Assembly: GCA_964020155.1 (NCBI GenBank)
Contig: OZ026563.1
Coordinates: 4,707,940 to 4,771,939 of the forward strand
Direction of reading: 5' to 3'
DNA: 64,000 bases
Source of the DNA: Chondrilla cf. caribensis
Lineage: Eukaryota; Porifera; Demospongiae; Chondrillida; Chondrillidae
Both the position numbers and the translations under genes were made by a program. Below, one piece after another: positions 17,101 to 33,054 of the stretch; position 1 is the stretch's first letter, and each line of letters starts with the position of its first letter. Below the pieces are notes generated by a model. It did not search any database. It saw nothing but the letters and a program-made list of their open reading frames with translations, and was not told the origin of the DNA.

Positions 17101-18100
17101 CACCTTGGCATGAGGTGTGCAATGTTCTCCAATATGAATTTCAGGAGTGCTCTCATCTTCCCTCAGAGAGACGTCAGTGGGAACCAGCAGTACATCGCCA
17201 TCTGGAGAGTGTACAGGGTGGACTAGTGAGCATGTACAGGTTTTGTACTAGTGGACAGTGTACAGGTTTGTACTAGTGGACAGTGTACAGGTTTGTACTA
17301 GTGGACAGAGCATGTACAGGTTTGTACTAGTGGACAGTGTACAGGTTTGTACTAGTGGACAGAGCATGTACAGGTTTGTACTAGTGGACAGAGCATGTAC
17401 AGGTTTGTACTAGTGGACAGTGTACAGGGTTGTTCTAGTGGACAGTGTACAGATTTGTACTAGTGGACAGTGTACAGATTTGTACTAGTGGACAGTGTTA
17501 GATTTGTACTAGTGGACAGTGTACAGGGTTGTACTAGTGGACATTGTATAGAGACTGGGGGAATGCCAAATGTTGGTTCTGTTGAGGACACAGGACACAG
17601 TGCTTATGCTCACTCTGTTTCCCTGCCACGATGTGGAACGTCTTGCCTTCCCTGGTGAGAACTCTGTTCTCTTTGCTCACGGACACTGCAGTCCAGACAT
17701 CGTTACTACACACACAGGGATGAATTACAGTGCATAAGAAGCATAATGAGAGAAATTACATATGAACATATGCTTTTAGCTGTTGGGACGAAGAGCTACA
17801 AATTTGTACCAACACTGGTCATTTCCTGGAACAGTGACTAAAGAATAATGTCTTCCTTTTTGAAGCTACACCAGTTAGTATCCTTAAACAATTCGTGCAA
17901 TTCACTGGCTTGATTGAATAATAGCACGACCATCACTAGTCTATAAGATGATGACTGGCGTGCATATTATGCGTTACAGTCGCATCCGGATCATACTTCG
18001 CGATAGAGCATTGCAATTGGTCTTGCACTTGATCGTTCGCTGGTAGTGGACATTCCTTCTCTGAAGACTCGTCGTTTCTCCTGGATATTACGTCACCCAT
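11992..18100 (-). CDS. Uncharacterised serine-rich protein with an IQ-like motif
   Basis: Twelve exons: 17997-18100, 17614-17705, 16508-17201, 15563-16183, 15284-15343, 14173-14795, 13796-13872, 13610-13654, 13406-13480, 12726-12791, 12262-12447, 11992-12084. They give 911 residues, all phases consistent. I do not recognise the family. Residues about 65-300 are acidic and low in complexity, with one helical block (ELTENELVALFRYNMLADAT). Residues about 300-500 are rich in Ser/Pro/Lys (GKPHPPLRRSPVPSLKSP). An IQ-like motif (AAVMIQKRYRTQKEL) spans the exon 4/5 junction near residue 500. The last 180 residues look globular and conserved (KSKKDFFDGYRAEIDRN, GTPGCFYILARRPVTPAKLR, AEMRMFWQLLGSFMSSLGFG). 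The layout resembles a scaffold or centrosomal/ciliary protein, but that is a guess. It is divergent from FUCA across a 145-bp shared promoter. Start: the only ATG near the promoter; a GTG-initiated extension was rejected. Confidence 0.7.
12489..12720. repeat. Minisatellite, 28-bp unit, about 8 copies, interrupted
   Basis: Unit GCTAGTGCTGAGTGGAGGAG plus TGTGCTAG, in the intron 12448-12725. The array is interrupted at 12642-12662 by GTGAACAAGGGTTTTACTG plus TA, which resembles a mariner terminal repeat. Confidence 0.9.
13927..14157. repeat. (CA)n microsatellite, about 230 bp
   Basis: Interrupted (CA)n in the intron 13873-14172 of the uncharacterised gene; GT on the sense strand. It ends 16 bp from the 5' splice site of exon 14173-14795. 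Confidence 0.95.
17210..17545. repeat. Minisatellite, about 25-bp unit, about 13 copies
   Basis: Fills the intron 17202-17613. The unit contains GTTTGTACTAGTGGACAGTG; the copies vary. Confidence 0.9.
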
Positions 18101-18245
18101 GAGGGAGAGATGTTGGCCGTTCGAAACAAACGATCTCACCTCGAACTAGGTCCATTAGACAACGATCAAGTGTCTATTCCAAGCAATTACGGACAACGCC
18201 GAGCTCACGCGACACGGGACAGACCACATCACGTGATCATACAAG
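18101..18245. promoter_or_regulatory. Divergent promoter: uncharacterised IQ protein / FUCA
   Basis: 145 bp between two start codons on opposite strands. It contains the palindromic E-box ATCACGTGAT at 18228-18237, eight bases before the fucosidase ATG. That core matches the CACGTG of the vertebrate lysosomal CLEAR element, which fits the lysosomal gene, but direct control by a TFEB-like factor is inference. Confidence 0.6.
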
Positions 18246-19210
18246 ATGGCTACTGCGACAGTCATTGTCTTGTGTTTATTCGTGATCGTAGTTAGTGGAC
18301 AGTACCTACCAACATGGGACTCTCTGGACAAGAGACCTCTCCCGGAGTGGTATGACGACGTTAAGTTCGGTATCTTCATGCACTGGGGGGTGTACTCCGT
18401 ACCCAGCTTTGGAAGCGAGTGGTTCTGGTGGAACTGGTTGGGGGCGAAGAGTAATGAAACCATTGACTTCATGGAGGCCAACTACAGACCGGGATTCACT
18501 TACCCTGACTTCGCACCCATGTTCAAAGCCGAGCTGTTCGATCCAGACGAATGGGCCGATGTTCTTGCTGGCTCCGGAGCAAAGTAAGCCTTAGCCAGAG
18601 TAGACATCTTTGTCCTTCAGGTACAAGAGGGAGAAGTGCTCAACTCAATTATAAAGTGTATTGCATTTCTTGGATGGTAGAGCATGTGGTTCTGTCAAAT
18701 TTAAATTTTCAATAAAAATAATTCTGTACCAGACTCCAACAGCCAAACAGACAAACATAATTCCCTAAGATTAGAGGTCTGTGTGAATGCCTCTATCCAG
18801 TGCCAGTCACCCCTCCATCCACAGGTATGTTGTCCTCACCAGTAAGCACCACGAAGGGTACTGCAACTGGCAGACCGAGACCTCTCAAGATTGGAACAGT
18901 ATTGACGTGGGGCCCATGAGAGACCTCGTAGGTGAGTCTGCAGTTGGACGCTGGTAGCACGATAGTTGGGATTTATTCCTTTGTAGTTATTCAGTTTAAT
19001 TGACCTTTATTGGGTATTGACTACTGTGTCTTCATTTGTTGATCATTATCAGTACTGTTGTCTCCATCGTCGTAGGTGATCTAGCCAGTTCTATCCGTAA
19101 TCGAACAGACATTCACTTTGGTTTGTACTTTTCACAATTTGAGTGGTTCAATTCGATTTATTTGGAAGACAAGGTAGGGAAATTCACTACACAGAAGTAT
19201 CCACAGGTTA

Positions 19211-19281
<71 letters not shown>

Positions 19282-19285
19282 CGTG

Positions 19286-19354
<69 letters not shown>

Positions 19355-21556
19355 GTGTGTGTGCATGTGTGCAGTGTGTGTGTGTGTGTGTGTGCTGTGT
19401 GTGTACGTGTTACTAATGATTTAAGATACTCATTTACTCACACTTCCCCTTCTCACTCACCACTCCCCCTCACTCACCACTCTCCTCACTCATCACCCCC
19501 CTCACTCACCACTCCTCCTCACTCACCACTCCCCCTTCACTCACCACTCCCCTTCACTCACTACTCACTCACCACTCACCCTCACTTACCACTCCCCTCA
19601 CCAATCCCCTCACCCACCACTCCCCTCACCACTCCCCTCACCACTCCCCTCACTCACCACTCCCACTCTCCTCACTATTCAGATGTTCAGTATCCCTCAG
19701 ATGCACGAAATAGTCAACATGTACAAACCCGAGGTCATCTGGTCTGATGGGGACTGGGAGGCTCCCGACCACTACTGGAACTCCACCCAGTTCCTGGCCT
19801 GGCTCTACAATGACAGGTTGGTGGCAGCATGCAGACACTTGGCACCATTAAAATGGCTGTTATTTGACAATCTGGACCTGCTAGTCTACCCCCTCCCTGT
19901 CCTATCCTCAGTCCTGTTAAAGACACTGTTGTTGTCAATGACCGCTGGGGGTCAGGATGTGCCTGCCACCACGGAGGCTATTACACCTGTCAGGATCGCT
20001 ACAATCCAGGTGGGTAGGTAGTTGTGGTGCATGTGGTGCATGTGGTGCATGTGGTGCATGTGGTGGATGTGGTGGATGTGGTGGATGTGGTGCATGTGGT
20101 GCATGTGGTGCATGTGGTGGATGTGGTGCATGTGGTGGATGTGGTGGATGTGGTGCATGTGGTGGATGTGGTGCATGTGGTGGATGTGGTGCATGTGGTG
20201 GATGTGGTGGATGTGGTAGTTGTGATAGTTGTGGTTCGTGTGATGCATGCCCAATATATTAAGTGAATTAAATGAAGCCCTATATATGTTGTGGTTGCAT
20301 TTTGTATCCCTTAGCCCCTCCCACCACACACACTTCCTGCAATCCCTTCCAGCCTGCCCTCCCCTCCACATACCCTCCACACACCCTCCCTTCCACACCC
20401 TCTCCTCCACACACCCTTCCCTCCACACACCTTCTCCACATACCCTCCCCTTCACACACCCTCTCCTCCACACACACCCCTCTACACACACTTCCCTCCA
20501 CACACTTGCTCCTCTTGCCGTTTTCAGGACACCTTATCCAACACAAGTGGGAGAATGCGATGACCATCCAGCGTGCCTCCTGGGGCCTCATTCGCAACAC
20601 AGACATCAGTGGCTATCTCACCATAACGGAAATTCTCACTGAACTCATCACAACTGTTAGGTATGCCGGTGGACCAACCCCTTGGCTGGTGGACCCCCCT
20701 TTGGCTGGTGTATCTCGTGCTCTCATGGTTCCTTCTGGCTCATCTTATGTTTGTGTCTTCTGTTCCAACACTTCAATCTACCACTCTCTTCTGCAGCTGT
20801 GGAGGGAACATGTTGATGAACTTTGGACCCAACCATGATGGTAGGATCATGCCTGTTTTCAAGGAGAGGCTGAACCAGACAGGTGAGGGGTGTGGCACTG
20901 TGGGGGAGGATTGCATCACACCGTCACTGCATCATCTCATGTCACTGTCACCACCACACTCTCATCATGACGCCATCACTACAGCACCACATCACTGTCA
21001 ACATGAAGCCGTCACCATGACACTACATTACAATATCACCATGACAATGTAACGATGACACCATCACCACGGAGACCTGCATTAATCTTATTTAGGCACC
21101 TGGCTGGCAACTAATGGTGAGGCCATCTACTCAACCACTCCATGGAAGTTCCAAAATGACACAGTCACACCACATGTCTGGTAGGTAGCCCGTGTTCTTG
21201 TTTGTGTTGCTTGTGAGAAGCTCTAGCATACGATGTGTTCTCCTAAACAGTACATGTCCTTCCATTCACGATATTCATCAAGAATTGGTTAACCTCATAG
21301 TTCTGATGTTGTTCGCAGGTACACCATCAGTAAGAAGACAGACGGTGTGTATGCCATGCTCCTGGACTGGCCCTCCAACTACATGGTCACCTTGGGGGCA
21401 ATGAAGGGAATGAAACCCTCCAGTGTCCATCTCCTTGGTTACAAGGAGGAACTTCACTTCAAAGAGGGAAATGAGGGGCTTGATGTAACCCTCCCCTACC
21501 TCCCATTGAACACACCTCTCAAGTGGGCGTGGTCCTTGAAAATCATGTTATCTTAA
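18246..21556 (+). CDS. FUCA1: Alpha-L-fucosidase, glycoside hydrolase family 29
   Basis: Nine exons: 18246-18583, 18825-18931, 19076-19206, 19683-19816, 19912-20009, 20528-20660, 20797-20882, 21096-21180, 21319-21556. They give 449 residues, near the 466 of human FUCA1. Residues 1-18 form a hydrophobic signal peptide, and the mature part starts near [22 protein letters not shown]29 landmarks are [35 protein letters not shown] (nucleophile Asp at about residue 214), VVVNDRWG and [10 protein letters not shown]. Family knowledge: the enzyme removes alpha-L-fucose from glycoproteins and glycolipids in the lysosome or outside the cell. The exon 3 donor runs straight into a long (GT)n tract. The TAA stop overlaps an AATAAA hexamer (21555-21560). 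The symbol is given by family resemblance; FUCA1 versus FUCA2 orthology is not settled. Confidence 0.92.
19209..19403. repeat. (GT)n microsatellite starting at FUCA donor 3
   Basis: About 195 bp of interrupted GT on the sense strand, beginning 2 bp inside the intron after exon 19076-19206. It is followed by a CTCACCACTCCCC-rich pyrimidine tract (19430-19680) leading into the next acceptor. Confidence 0.95.
20028..20222. repeat. 9-bp tandem repeat (GTGGTGCAT/GTGGTGGAT), about 21 copies
   Basis: Lies 18 bp after the FUCA exon 5 donor. The unit is a multiple of three, which produces false repeat-peptide open frames on both strands. Confidence 0.95.
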
Positions 21557-21560
21557 TAAA
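21555..21560 (+). terminator. Poly(A) signal overlapping the FUCA stop codon
   Basis: AATAAA shares two bases with the TAA stop at 21554-21556. No other AATAAA follows until 21965, in the convergent region. Confidence 0.55.
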
Positions 21561-22044
21561 ACATTTGTACTCCAGTAGGTCACAAACTCAAAACACAAGG
21601 GATTGGCTTATCTAGGCAGCATGCATTGATGGTAGGATAACACTCGATCGTTATGGGGTGTCACAACATGTGATTAAATTAATGTATGAAATAATGAGAA
21701 ATAATACCATTGAAGAGCAGGATTAACTCGGAAGTGTCTGACAGTCAGTGTGTTACCAGCACCAGCAAGCGTTCTCTCGCGATAATAATTCCAAACACAT
21801 GCACTAATAGTGCTTACACTACAATGTTCAGAACATCACGATCCCATATTGGCGAATACACTAGTTGCATAACACTCATATTATGGGTATTGTATACATT
21901 GCACAATAATCACATCATGCACTATGTCATATATAGAAGCATGGTACCACAGTACAAAGAAGAGAATAAAATCAACTGTCCAACTGATCACGGTTGGAAC
22001 TCGGAAGTAAATTTGCTGGAAATGGAGGCAGTTTACAAACAGCA
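21561..22044. other. Intergenic region between convergent FUCA and INTS11
   Basis: 484 bp without recognisable genes, repeats or RNA genes. An AATAAA on the plus strand occurs near 21965. No clear AATAAA for INTS11 is visible on the minus strand. Confidence 0.5.
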
Positions 22045-27404
<5,360 letters not shown>

Positions 27405-27659
27405 TTTTGAAAGGTTGCGCAATAGCCCCGCAGCAGCAGCATGAACTCGCGTAGCCGGACTCACATCCATAGGCTGGCTGGTCTAGCTAAGCGAGACTAA
27501 TCGTTATTAATTTGTTGTGAATATAGTAAACCATTGGTCAATTTGATGAATGGCAATTTACATTGAAAATAATATCCACTGCAATAATGATTTTAGTAAT
27601 AAATACAAGTATGCAACAGACATATACAGTACATTTCCATGGACAAGCAGTGTAGTCTG

Positions 27660-29840
27660 TTACATCACATTATGAGAGGCCTTCCTCAGCAGATAGCGTT
27701 CCCTTGCAGCCATTTTCTTGGTCTCCACTTCTTCATTTCTGGTCACTTTAGCCTTTAACATCTCTTGTTCAAGCAATGGCTCATCTCTTCCCAAGTCAAC
27801 CTTTGATTTTTTAGCAGTTGGTTCTTCTGGCTCTCCAGGGCCCTGCCGTGCACACCCACTGAGCTCATAAGCATCAATGCTGTGTAGCAGAGGTAACAGG
27901 TCCTTCACCCACGAATACTTCACAGGACAGACAGTTCGCATGTAGGGCTTAGCAGTGTCTATCAACTCGTGGTAGAGGACCCAATCGAGATTCTCTTGCT
28001 GGCCAAACAAGGCCGACGTTGGGTGAAGATAGGCTGTGGTGCAGTGGCCGTCCATTGTCCTGAAGTGCCAACGTCCGGGGGTCTTTCGTGCAACGTTGTT
28101 GAATAGACCATAACACAGTGAGCAGCGGACACGCTCACTCAAAGACTGACACGACGCCATACCCTTAACATCCACGGGAATGTCTTGACGGCTAACGATC
28201 CCCATAACTTGAGTGACTATGTTCTGAGCGAGTTTCAGGGTCCTCCAGTGGACAAAGTTCTCCTGACACCACTTGTGAGGTCTCTCTGCCGACATGCACA
28301 TCTGGTAAACTGCCAGTAACGTTGCAAAATCACTGGTCCCACCTGCAGTGGATACGATGTCTTTGTGAATTTCACTCGCTCTCTCTCCTTGCTTTCTTCC
28401 AGGTGGCTGGATGAACATTTCCTCCACAGACAACATGGCAACTATTGGAATAACAACCTCGGTACATTCCAGCTCTCTAGATCGTATTACAGTGCGAGCA
28501 AGTGAGGGTTGAAGAGGATATTCAACTACCAGCCTCCCAAGAGGGGTGATCCTCCCTTCCTTGTCAATGCACTGGAAGTAATAGAGCTGCTTCAGAGCTT
28601 CTAGTATCATTCGTTCCTCTGGTGGGTCAAGATAGTGGAAACCAACAACATTATGTATCCCCATGCACTTGAGGTCCAGCATAACACTGGTCAAACTGGT
28701 CCTCTGGATCTCGGGGATGGTGGTTTGGAGCATTGAAGAGTGAAAGGCCTCACTATAGAGACGGTAACACTTCCCTGGAGATGTACGGCCAGCACGACCT
28801 GCTCTTTGCTTAGCCTCTGACTTTGCAATTGGTACAATTGTCAAAGAATCCAATCCAGTACGGGGGTTATATGCTGACTGTTTCACAAATCCCGAGTCAA
28901 CCACATAAACTACACCATCCACTGTCAATGAAGTGGCAGCAATGTTGGTAGCTACAATAACCCGTCTCACCCTGGAGGGACCTGGAGCAAACACCCTCTT
29001 CTGCTGCTCAGTAGGCATTGATCCATACAATGGAAGGATCATTAGACCCTTCACATCCTTGCAACGAGCATCGTGGTCGTAGTCAATATTTTCTGCAGCC
29101 TTGAAGATCCGATCACAAGCTGACTCTATTTCCTTCTGCCCTGTAAGAAACACTAGGATATCTCCGGCCGGTTCCTCAAGATGGATCTCCATGACAATGC
29201 GACAGACATGTGACATGTAAGTTAGTTTTTTCTCGTCAAAATCATCCTTCCCAAACTGATACACAATGTCAACCGGATAGACACGACCAGGGATTTCAAA
29301 CATTGGACAGTTGTCGAAGAATTCACTAAACTTTCTAGAATCCAATGTTGCTGACATGATAACGATTTTCATTTTTCTAGCTCCCTTAGTACTTCTCTGT
29401 GCAAGATGAAGTCGACGCATCAACCCGAAGAGGATGTCAGTGGATAGGCTTCTCTCGTGTGCCTCGTCCAGTACCACCACACTGTACTTACTGAGGTTCT
29501 GGTCGTCTAAGAACTCTCTCAGTAGACAGCCGTCGGTGAGGTATTTGATCTTTGTGTCACGTGATGTACAGTCGTCGAAACGTACTTGGTAGCCAACCAG
29601 AGATCCCAACGAGCACTCCATTTCTTCGGCTACGCGAGATGCCACGGATAACGCTGCCACGCGTCGGGGTTGCGTCACTCCTATGATACCGTCTTTCGAA
29701 AGCCCGGCCTTGTGTAAATATTGAGGGAGTTGCGTTGTCTTCCCGCATCCTGTTTCCCCGGTCACAATGATACAGTCATTCTCTGTGATGGCCTGGACTA
29801 GAGATTGACGGTAATGTATGATAGGGAGAGCATTGGACAT
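27660..29840 (-). CDS. DHX40: DEAH-box ATP-dependent RNA helicase, DHX40 type
   Basis: A single uninterrupted exon of 726 codons, near the 779 of human DHX40. Helicase motifs in order: GETGCGKTTQ (Walker A, residues about 28-37), TQPRRVAA (Ia), DEAHER (II), SATLD (III), ILVFLTGQKEIE (IV), TNIAATSLT (V) and QRAGRAGRTSPGKCYRLY (VI). The winged-helix, ratchet and OB-like regions follow (LDPPEERMILEALKQL, ARKTPGRWHFRTMDG, CPVKYSWVKDLLP). The wording of these blocks matches DHX40 better than DHX8, DHX15 or DHX35. The N-terminus is shorter than in vertebrates. Family knowledge: a DEAH/RHA helicase that unwinds RNA; its exact substrate is poorly known. It is the only long intronless gene in the window. 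It is divergent from the PG-rich repeat gene with 127 bp between the start codons. Confidence 0.92.
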   Translation of the reverse strand: MSNALPIIHYRQSLVQAITENDCIIVTGETGCGKTTQLPQYLHKAGLSKDGIIGVTQPRRVAALSVASRVAEEMECSLGSLVGYQVRFDDCTSRDTKIKYLTDGCLLREFLDDQNLSKYSVVVLDEAHERSLSTDILFGLMRRLHLAQRSTKGARKMKIVIMSATLDSRKFSEFFDNCPMFEIPGRVYPVDIVYQFGKDDFDEKKLTYMSHVCRIVMEIHLEEPAGDILVFLTGQKEIESACDRIFKAAENIDYDHDARCKDVKGLMILPLYGSMPTEQQKRVFAPGPSRVRRVIVATNIAATSLTVDGVVYVVDSGFVKQSAYNPRTGLDSLTIVPIAKSEAKQRAGRAGRTSPGKCYRLYSEAFHSSMLQTTIPEIQRTSLTSVMLDLKCMGIHNVVGFHYLDPPEERMILEALKQLYYFQCIDKEGRITPLGRLVVEYPLQPSLARTVIRSRELECTEVVIPIVAMLSVEEMFIQPPGRKQGERASEIHKDIVSTAGGTSDFATLLAVYQMCMSAERPHKWCQENFVHWRTLKLAQNIVTQVMGIVSRQDIPVDVKGMASCQSLSERVRCSLCYGLFNNVARKTPGRWHFRTMDGHCTTAYLHPTSALFGQQENLDWVLYHELIDTAKPYMRTVCPVKYSWVKDLLPLLHSIDAYELSGCARQGPGEPEEPTAKKSKVDLGRDEPLLEQEMLKAKVTRNEEVETKKMAARERYLLRKASHNVM

Positions 29841-29967
29841 TTTCGACTGTTACTCGATTCACTGATACTATAATGTACATTTAGCAACTTTGTTCAGAGA
29901 ATTATAAATCACTCAAGAACTTAGGCCTCCCGTAGTGACCGCCATCATGATTACGTAATAAATTAAA
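29841..29967. promoter_or_regulatory. Divergent promoter: DHX40 / sperm-tail PG-rich protein
   Basis: 127 bp between opposing start codons. No TATA box or named motif is evident. Confidence 0.55.
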
Positions 29968-31364
29968 ATGGCTACCTTTATAAATCAGCTAAACTCTCAA
30001 GATTTTAATTTAAGAAAACCCAAGTTCACACCGAATGGAAGACCCCTGAGCAATAAAAAGCGAAGTAAAATGTGAGTTAACTTCAGTCGTGTCGTATTTA
30101 CAGCCGTGATTAGTATGTGGTATGTGAATTCACACGTACTGCACGGGACCACCCCGCCCTCTTCTATCTACATAGAGCAAGTATGCCCGCTCGACTCGAC
30201 TCTAGTCCAGTACCAATGTACATGTTGCAGAAACCGAAGAGCGTCACATACATGAGTGAGTTTCGGTCTGTGTATCCCTATTTCAGACATTTACTAACTG
30301 AATGATACATTCGCGTCGCCATGGCTACCACTCGGCTAGTCAGTGGTCCCATCCTGTTGTATGGACTGTGAAACTTATTATTAATTTTAAATGAAATTAG
30401 TAATAATTTATGCGATTTGTAAAAAAGGTTGCATGGAATGTGCATAATTGTCTCATGCACACACCCACTGGTGTGTGCAGGTTTGCATGATTGCATAGAG
30501 TCACGCCCACCACTAAGATGTGACCTGGTTGGCCCCAATCCTGGAAGCTACTTCCCCAAAACTATGAAATCCAATGCATCTTGTGTGATCAACCCCATCC
30601 CTACAAACCTGAAGGACGGTGAGTGGTAGAAAGCAGCATATTTGAATGGATGTTGTACATATGTGCACAAATTTAGTTGTGAGAATTGTGGTATGTTGTA
30701 TAGAACGTTCGCATCATTCCAATGACATTTGGACACACCGGGTGCATCCTATTGACCAGGTATGTGCGTACTGGTACCAGTAGCATCGTCTGTGGCTATC
30801 TCAAGTCACACACCTTCCCATTCATGTCAGGGTCCTAATCCATCAACTTATGTGATGGACAATCTTTTTGGGATGAATCAACCAATTAGACCAGAAGCTC
30901 CTTCTTTCACAATGGGAAGAAAGGGTGATTCTTCTCTAGCCACCAAGAAAGGTTAACACCATGTATCAGTACGCAGTGTGTTATGGTTGGTGTGTACATA
31001 TTTACATAAAATCATTTTCTGAGTGATTATTGTATATCACCACAGAAGCACTGCAGAAACCTGGACCCAACCACTACAATTTGCAGGAGTCAGATAAACT
31101 CATCTATCGTAAGTGGCCTTCTTTCTCTATTGGCTATAAAAGAACACCAAACAAAGGTAACAGAATGCAAAGATACCATGTTTGCGGAGCCATTAGTAGT
31201 GGCTCTTGTAATTCTATCCTGACCTGGTTATGTTGTACACATATTATACAGGTATATCTCCAGGTCCTGCACAGTACTCACCAAAATACAGCTACATACA
31301 AGCACAGGGACCACAGTACTCCATGCACAGACGCAGTAAGCACATCACTGGACTCAAATGTTGA
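29968..31364 (+). CDS. Sperm-tail PG-rich (SHIPPO) repeat protein, ODF3/STPG-like
   Basis: Seven exons: 29968-30071, 30176-30255, 30499-30618, 30704-30759, 30831-30951, 31046-31156, 31252-31364. They give a 234-residue protein with a TGA stop. The sequence carries PG-rich repeats typical of this family: GPNPGSYFPK, GPNPSTYVM, KPGPNHYNL and SPGPAQYSPKY, each followed by a hydrophobic/aromatic segment such as PSFTMGRK or PSFSIGYKR. Family knowledge: proteins with STPG/SHIPPO repeats bind ciliary and flagellar microtubules, including as inner-lumen proteins. I cannot assign a particular family member. It ends 131 bp from the convergent CDK1 stop. No AATAAA is evident in that gap, only A/T-rich sequence. 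Confidence 0.8.
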
Positions 31365-31495
31365 ATTATCATTTTTTTAATTTTTTAAAGAAAAGAAATT
31401 TTGTTATGTGATGACAAAACAAGTTGTTACCACACAAATCACTGATTATACGCATAACAATCAACAAGAATGTTGCCCTTCATGAGAGTACACAT

Positions 31496-32866
31496 TTAGT
31501 TAGCAAATCCAGCAGATGGGAGTGTACTCTTGTCAAGGTCATCGAAGAATGGGTGATTTATGGCTACCTTGGCTGACATTCGCTTGGCTGGATTGTAGAC
31601 CAACATTTTCTAGGGTGAAAAGATGGATACAGGCGATTTAATTTTAGCTAAGGGTGAGCTTATTGTAATCATACGTAATGTACCTGAAGCATTTCAACTC
31701 CATTATGAGGCATCTGTGAGAGAATGGTGGACAGTGGCTGAGGACTCCATTGTGGGAAGGTAGGCTTGTAATCAGGGAGTTCACTAACACCAGGCCAAGT
31801 GGCATCATTGGGAGTCCCCATGATCCTATAAGCAGACATTGAATTACAAAATTATCCACATAGTACATACATATGAAATCAAATGATCTTCAAGATCCCC
31901 AGATAAAATACAGTGGAGTACAGTTACTTTGCTTCTGAAAACTGGAACATTACATTCAACATAAGAATGTGAATAAACAGCACAGCATCTTTCAAATCAG
32001 TTGTAATTATCATACTGGTATTTATATTCACCACATATGTATGTACATGAAATTACATGCATTTCAGACATACATACTTGAATATTTTAAACAGCTCATC
32101 AATTTCGGAATCTCCTTGAAACAATGGTTTCTTCATAACCATTTCAGCAATGATGCAAGCAATGCTCCACACATCAATGGGATGAGAATACCGCTGGGAT
32201 CCTAACAGAACTTCAGGTGCTCTGTACCACAGCGTCACAACTTCATGGGTATAAGCTCTAACTGGTATGCCAAACGGCCGACCGAGTCCAAAATCAGCAA
32301 TCTTCAGTGTTCCTTTCTCATCGATCAGCAAGTTCTGGGGCTTGAGATCACGGTGAAGTACTCGTCTTTTGTGACAAAAGAGAACACCTTCCAAAAGTTG
32401 ATAGGAGTAGCTCTGAAAGCAAAATTACAACATAGAAGTACACCTTTGTACTTAAAGGGAACACATGATGTACATTACCTTGAGAAGCATAGGATCTATG
32501 GATTTTTCACGAGGAAGACTGTCTAAATACTTCTTTAGATCCATTTGCATAAATTCGAAAACCAGATAGAGCTCACTGTCTGAATGTAGCACATCCTCCA
32601 GGCTATAGCAATTAACGAATCCATGAATCGATAAAACGAATTTTAAAATAAGAAGGTTGAATTTACCTGACAATATTTGGATGCTGCAATTCTCTAAGGA
32701 GAGAAATTTCTCGCACCGTCGTACTTGGTACGCCTTCTTCTTCCGATTCTAGCCTTATTTTTTTCAGAGCAACAAATTTCGAGGTTCTTTTATTTCTGGC
32801 CTTGTAGACAACTCCATACGTACCCTCTCCAATTTTCTCAATCTTCAGGTAATCCTGGATGGACAT
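31496..32866 (-). CDS. CDK1: Cyclin-dependent kinase 1
   Basis: Five exons: 32667-32866, 32479-32602, 32078-32412, 31684-31825, 31496-31609. They give 304 residues. Kinase landmarks: GEGTYGVV with the inhibitory T16/Y17 pair, [24 protein letters not shown], and the activation loop [18 protein letters not shown] with the T-loop threonine. The stretch DLKKYLDS and the end FFDDLDKS favour CDK1 over CDK2, although DYKPTFPQW is CDK2-like. Two unusual points are that the cyclin-binding helix is PSTTVRE (residues 47-53) instead of PSTAIRE, and that the DFG region reads DFGLGRPFG instead of DFGLARAFG. Family knowledge: CDK1 with cyclins A/B drives mitosis. It is head-to-head with syntaxin 6, 188 bp apart. 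Confidence 0.92.
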
Positions 32867-33054
32867 GGTTCTATCTCGGGTCTATGGTTCTACCTTGCGC
32901 CAAATTTGAAAACATATGAGAATCTGATTGGACGACAGCCACGACGCAGTTCTGCGCATGCTCAGTAAAGAAGTGGGTGTGACTATGTTGTGTGTAAACA
33001 AGCGCTTTGTTGTCAGTCGTGATCCCATAACGTAATCGATAGGACAGGTAAAAA
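32867..33054. promoter_or_regulatory. Divergent promoter: CDK1 / syntaxin 6
   Basis: 188 bp between opposing start codons. TGCGCATGCTCA at 32953-32964 resembles an NRF1 site, a common element of bidirectional housekeeping promoters in animals. Assignment is by consensus only. Confidence 0.6.

Noticed and set aside
18101..18139. Upstream N-terminal extension of the uncharacterised IQ gene starting with GTG
   Set aside because: Non-ATG start without support in a eukaryotic gene; the ATG at 18100 is adequate.
19957..20266. Gly/Cys/Ala or Val/His repeat open frames
   Set aside because: 9-bp tandem repeat in a FUCA intron.
29557..29748. Open frames antisense or out of frame within DHX40, e.g. 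28235-28441
   Set aside because: Shadows of the real DHX40 frame.
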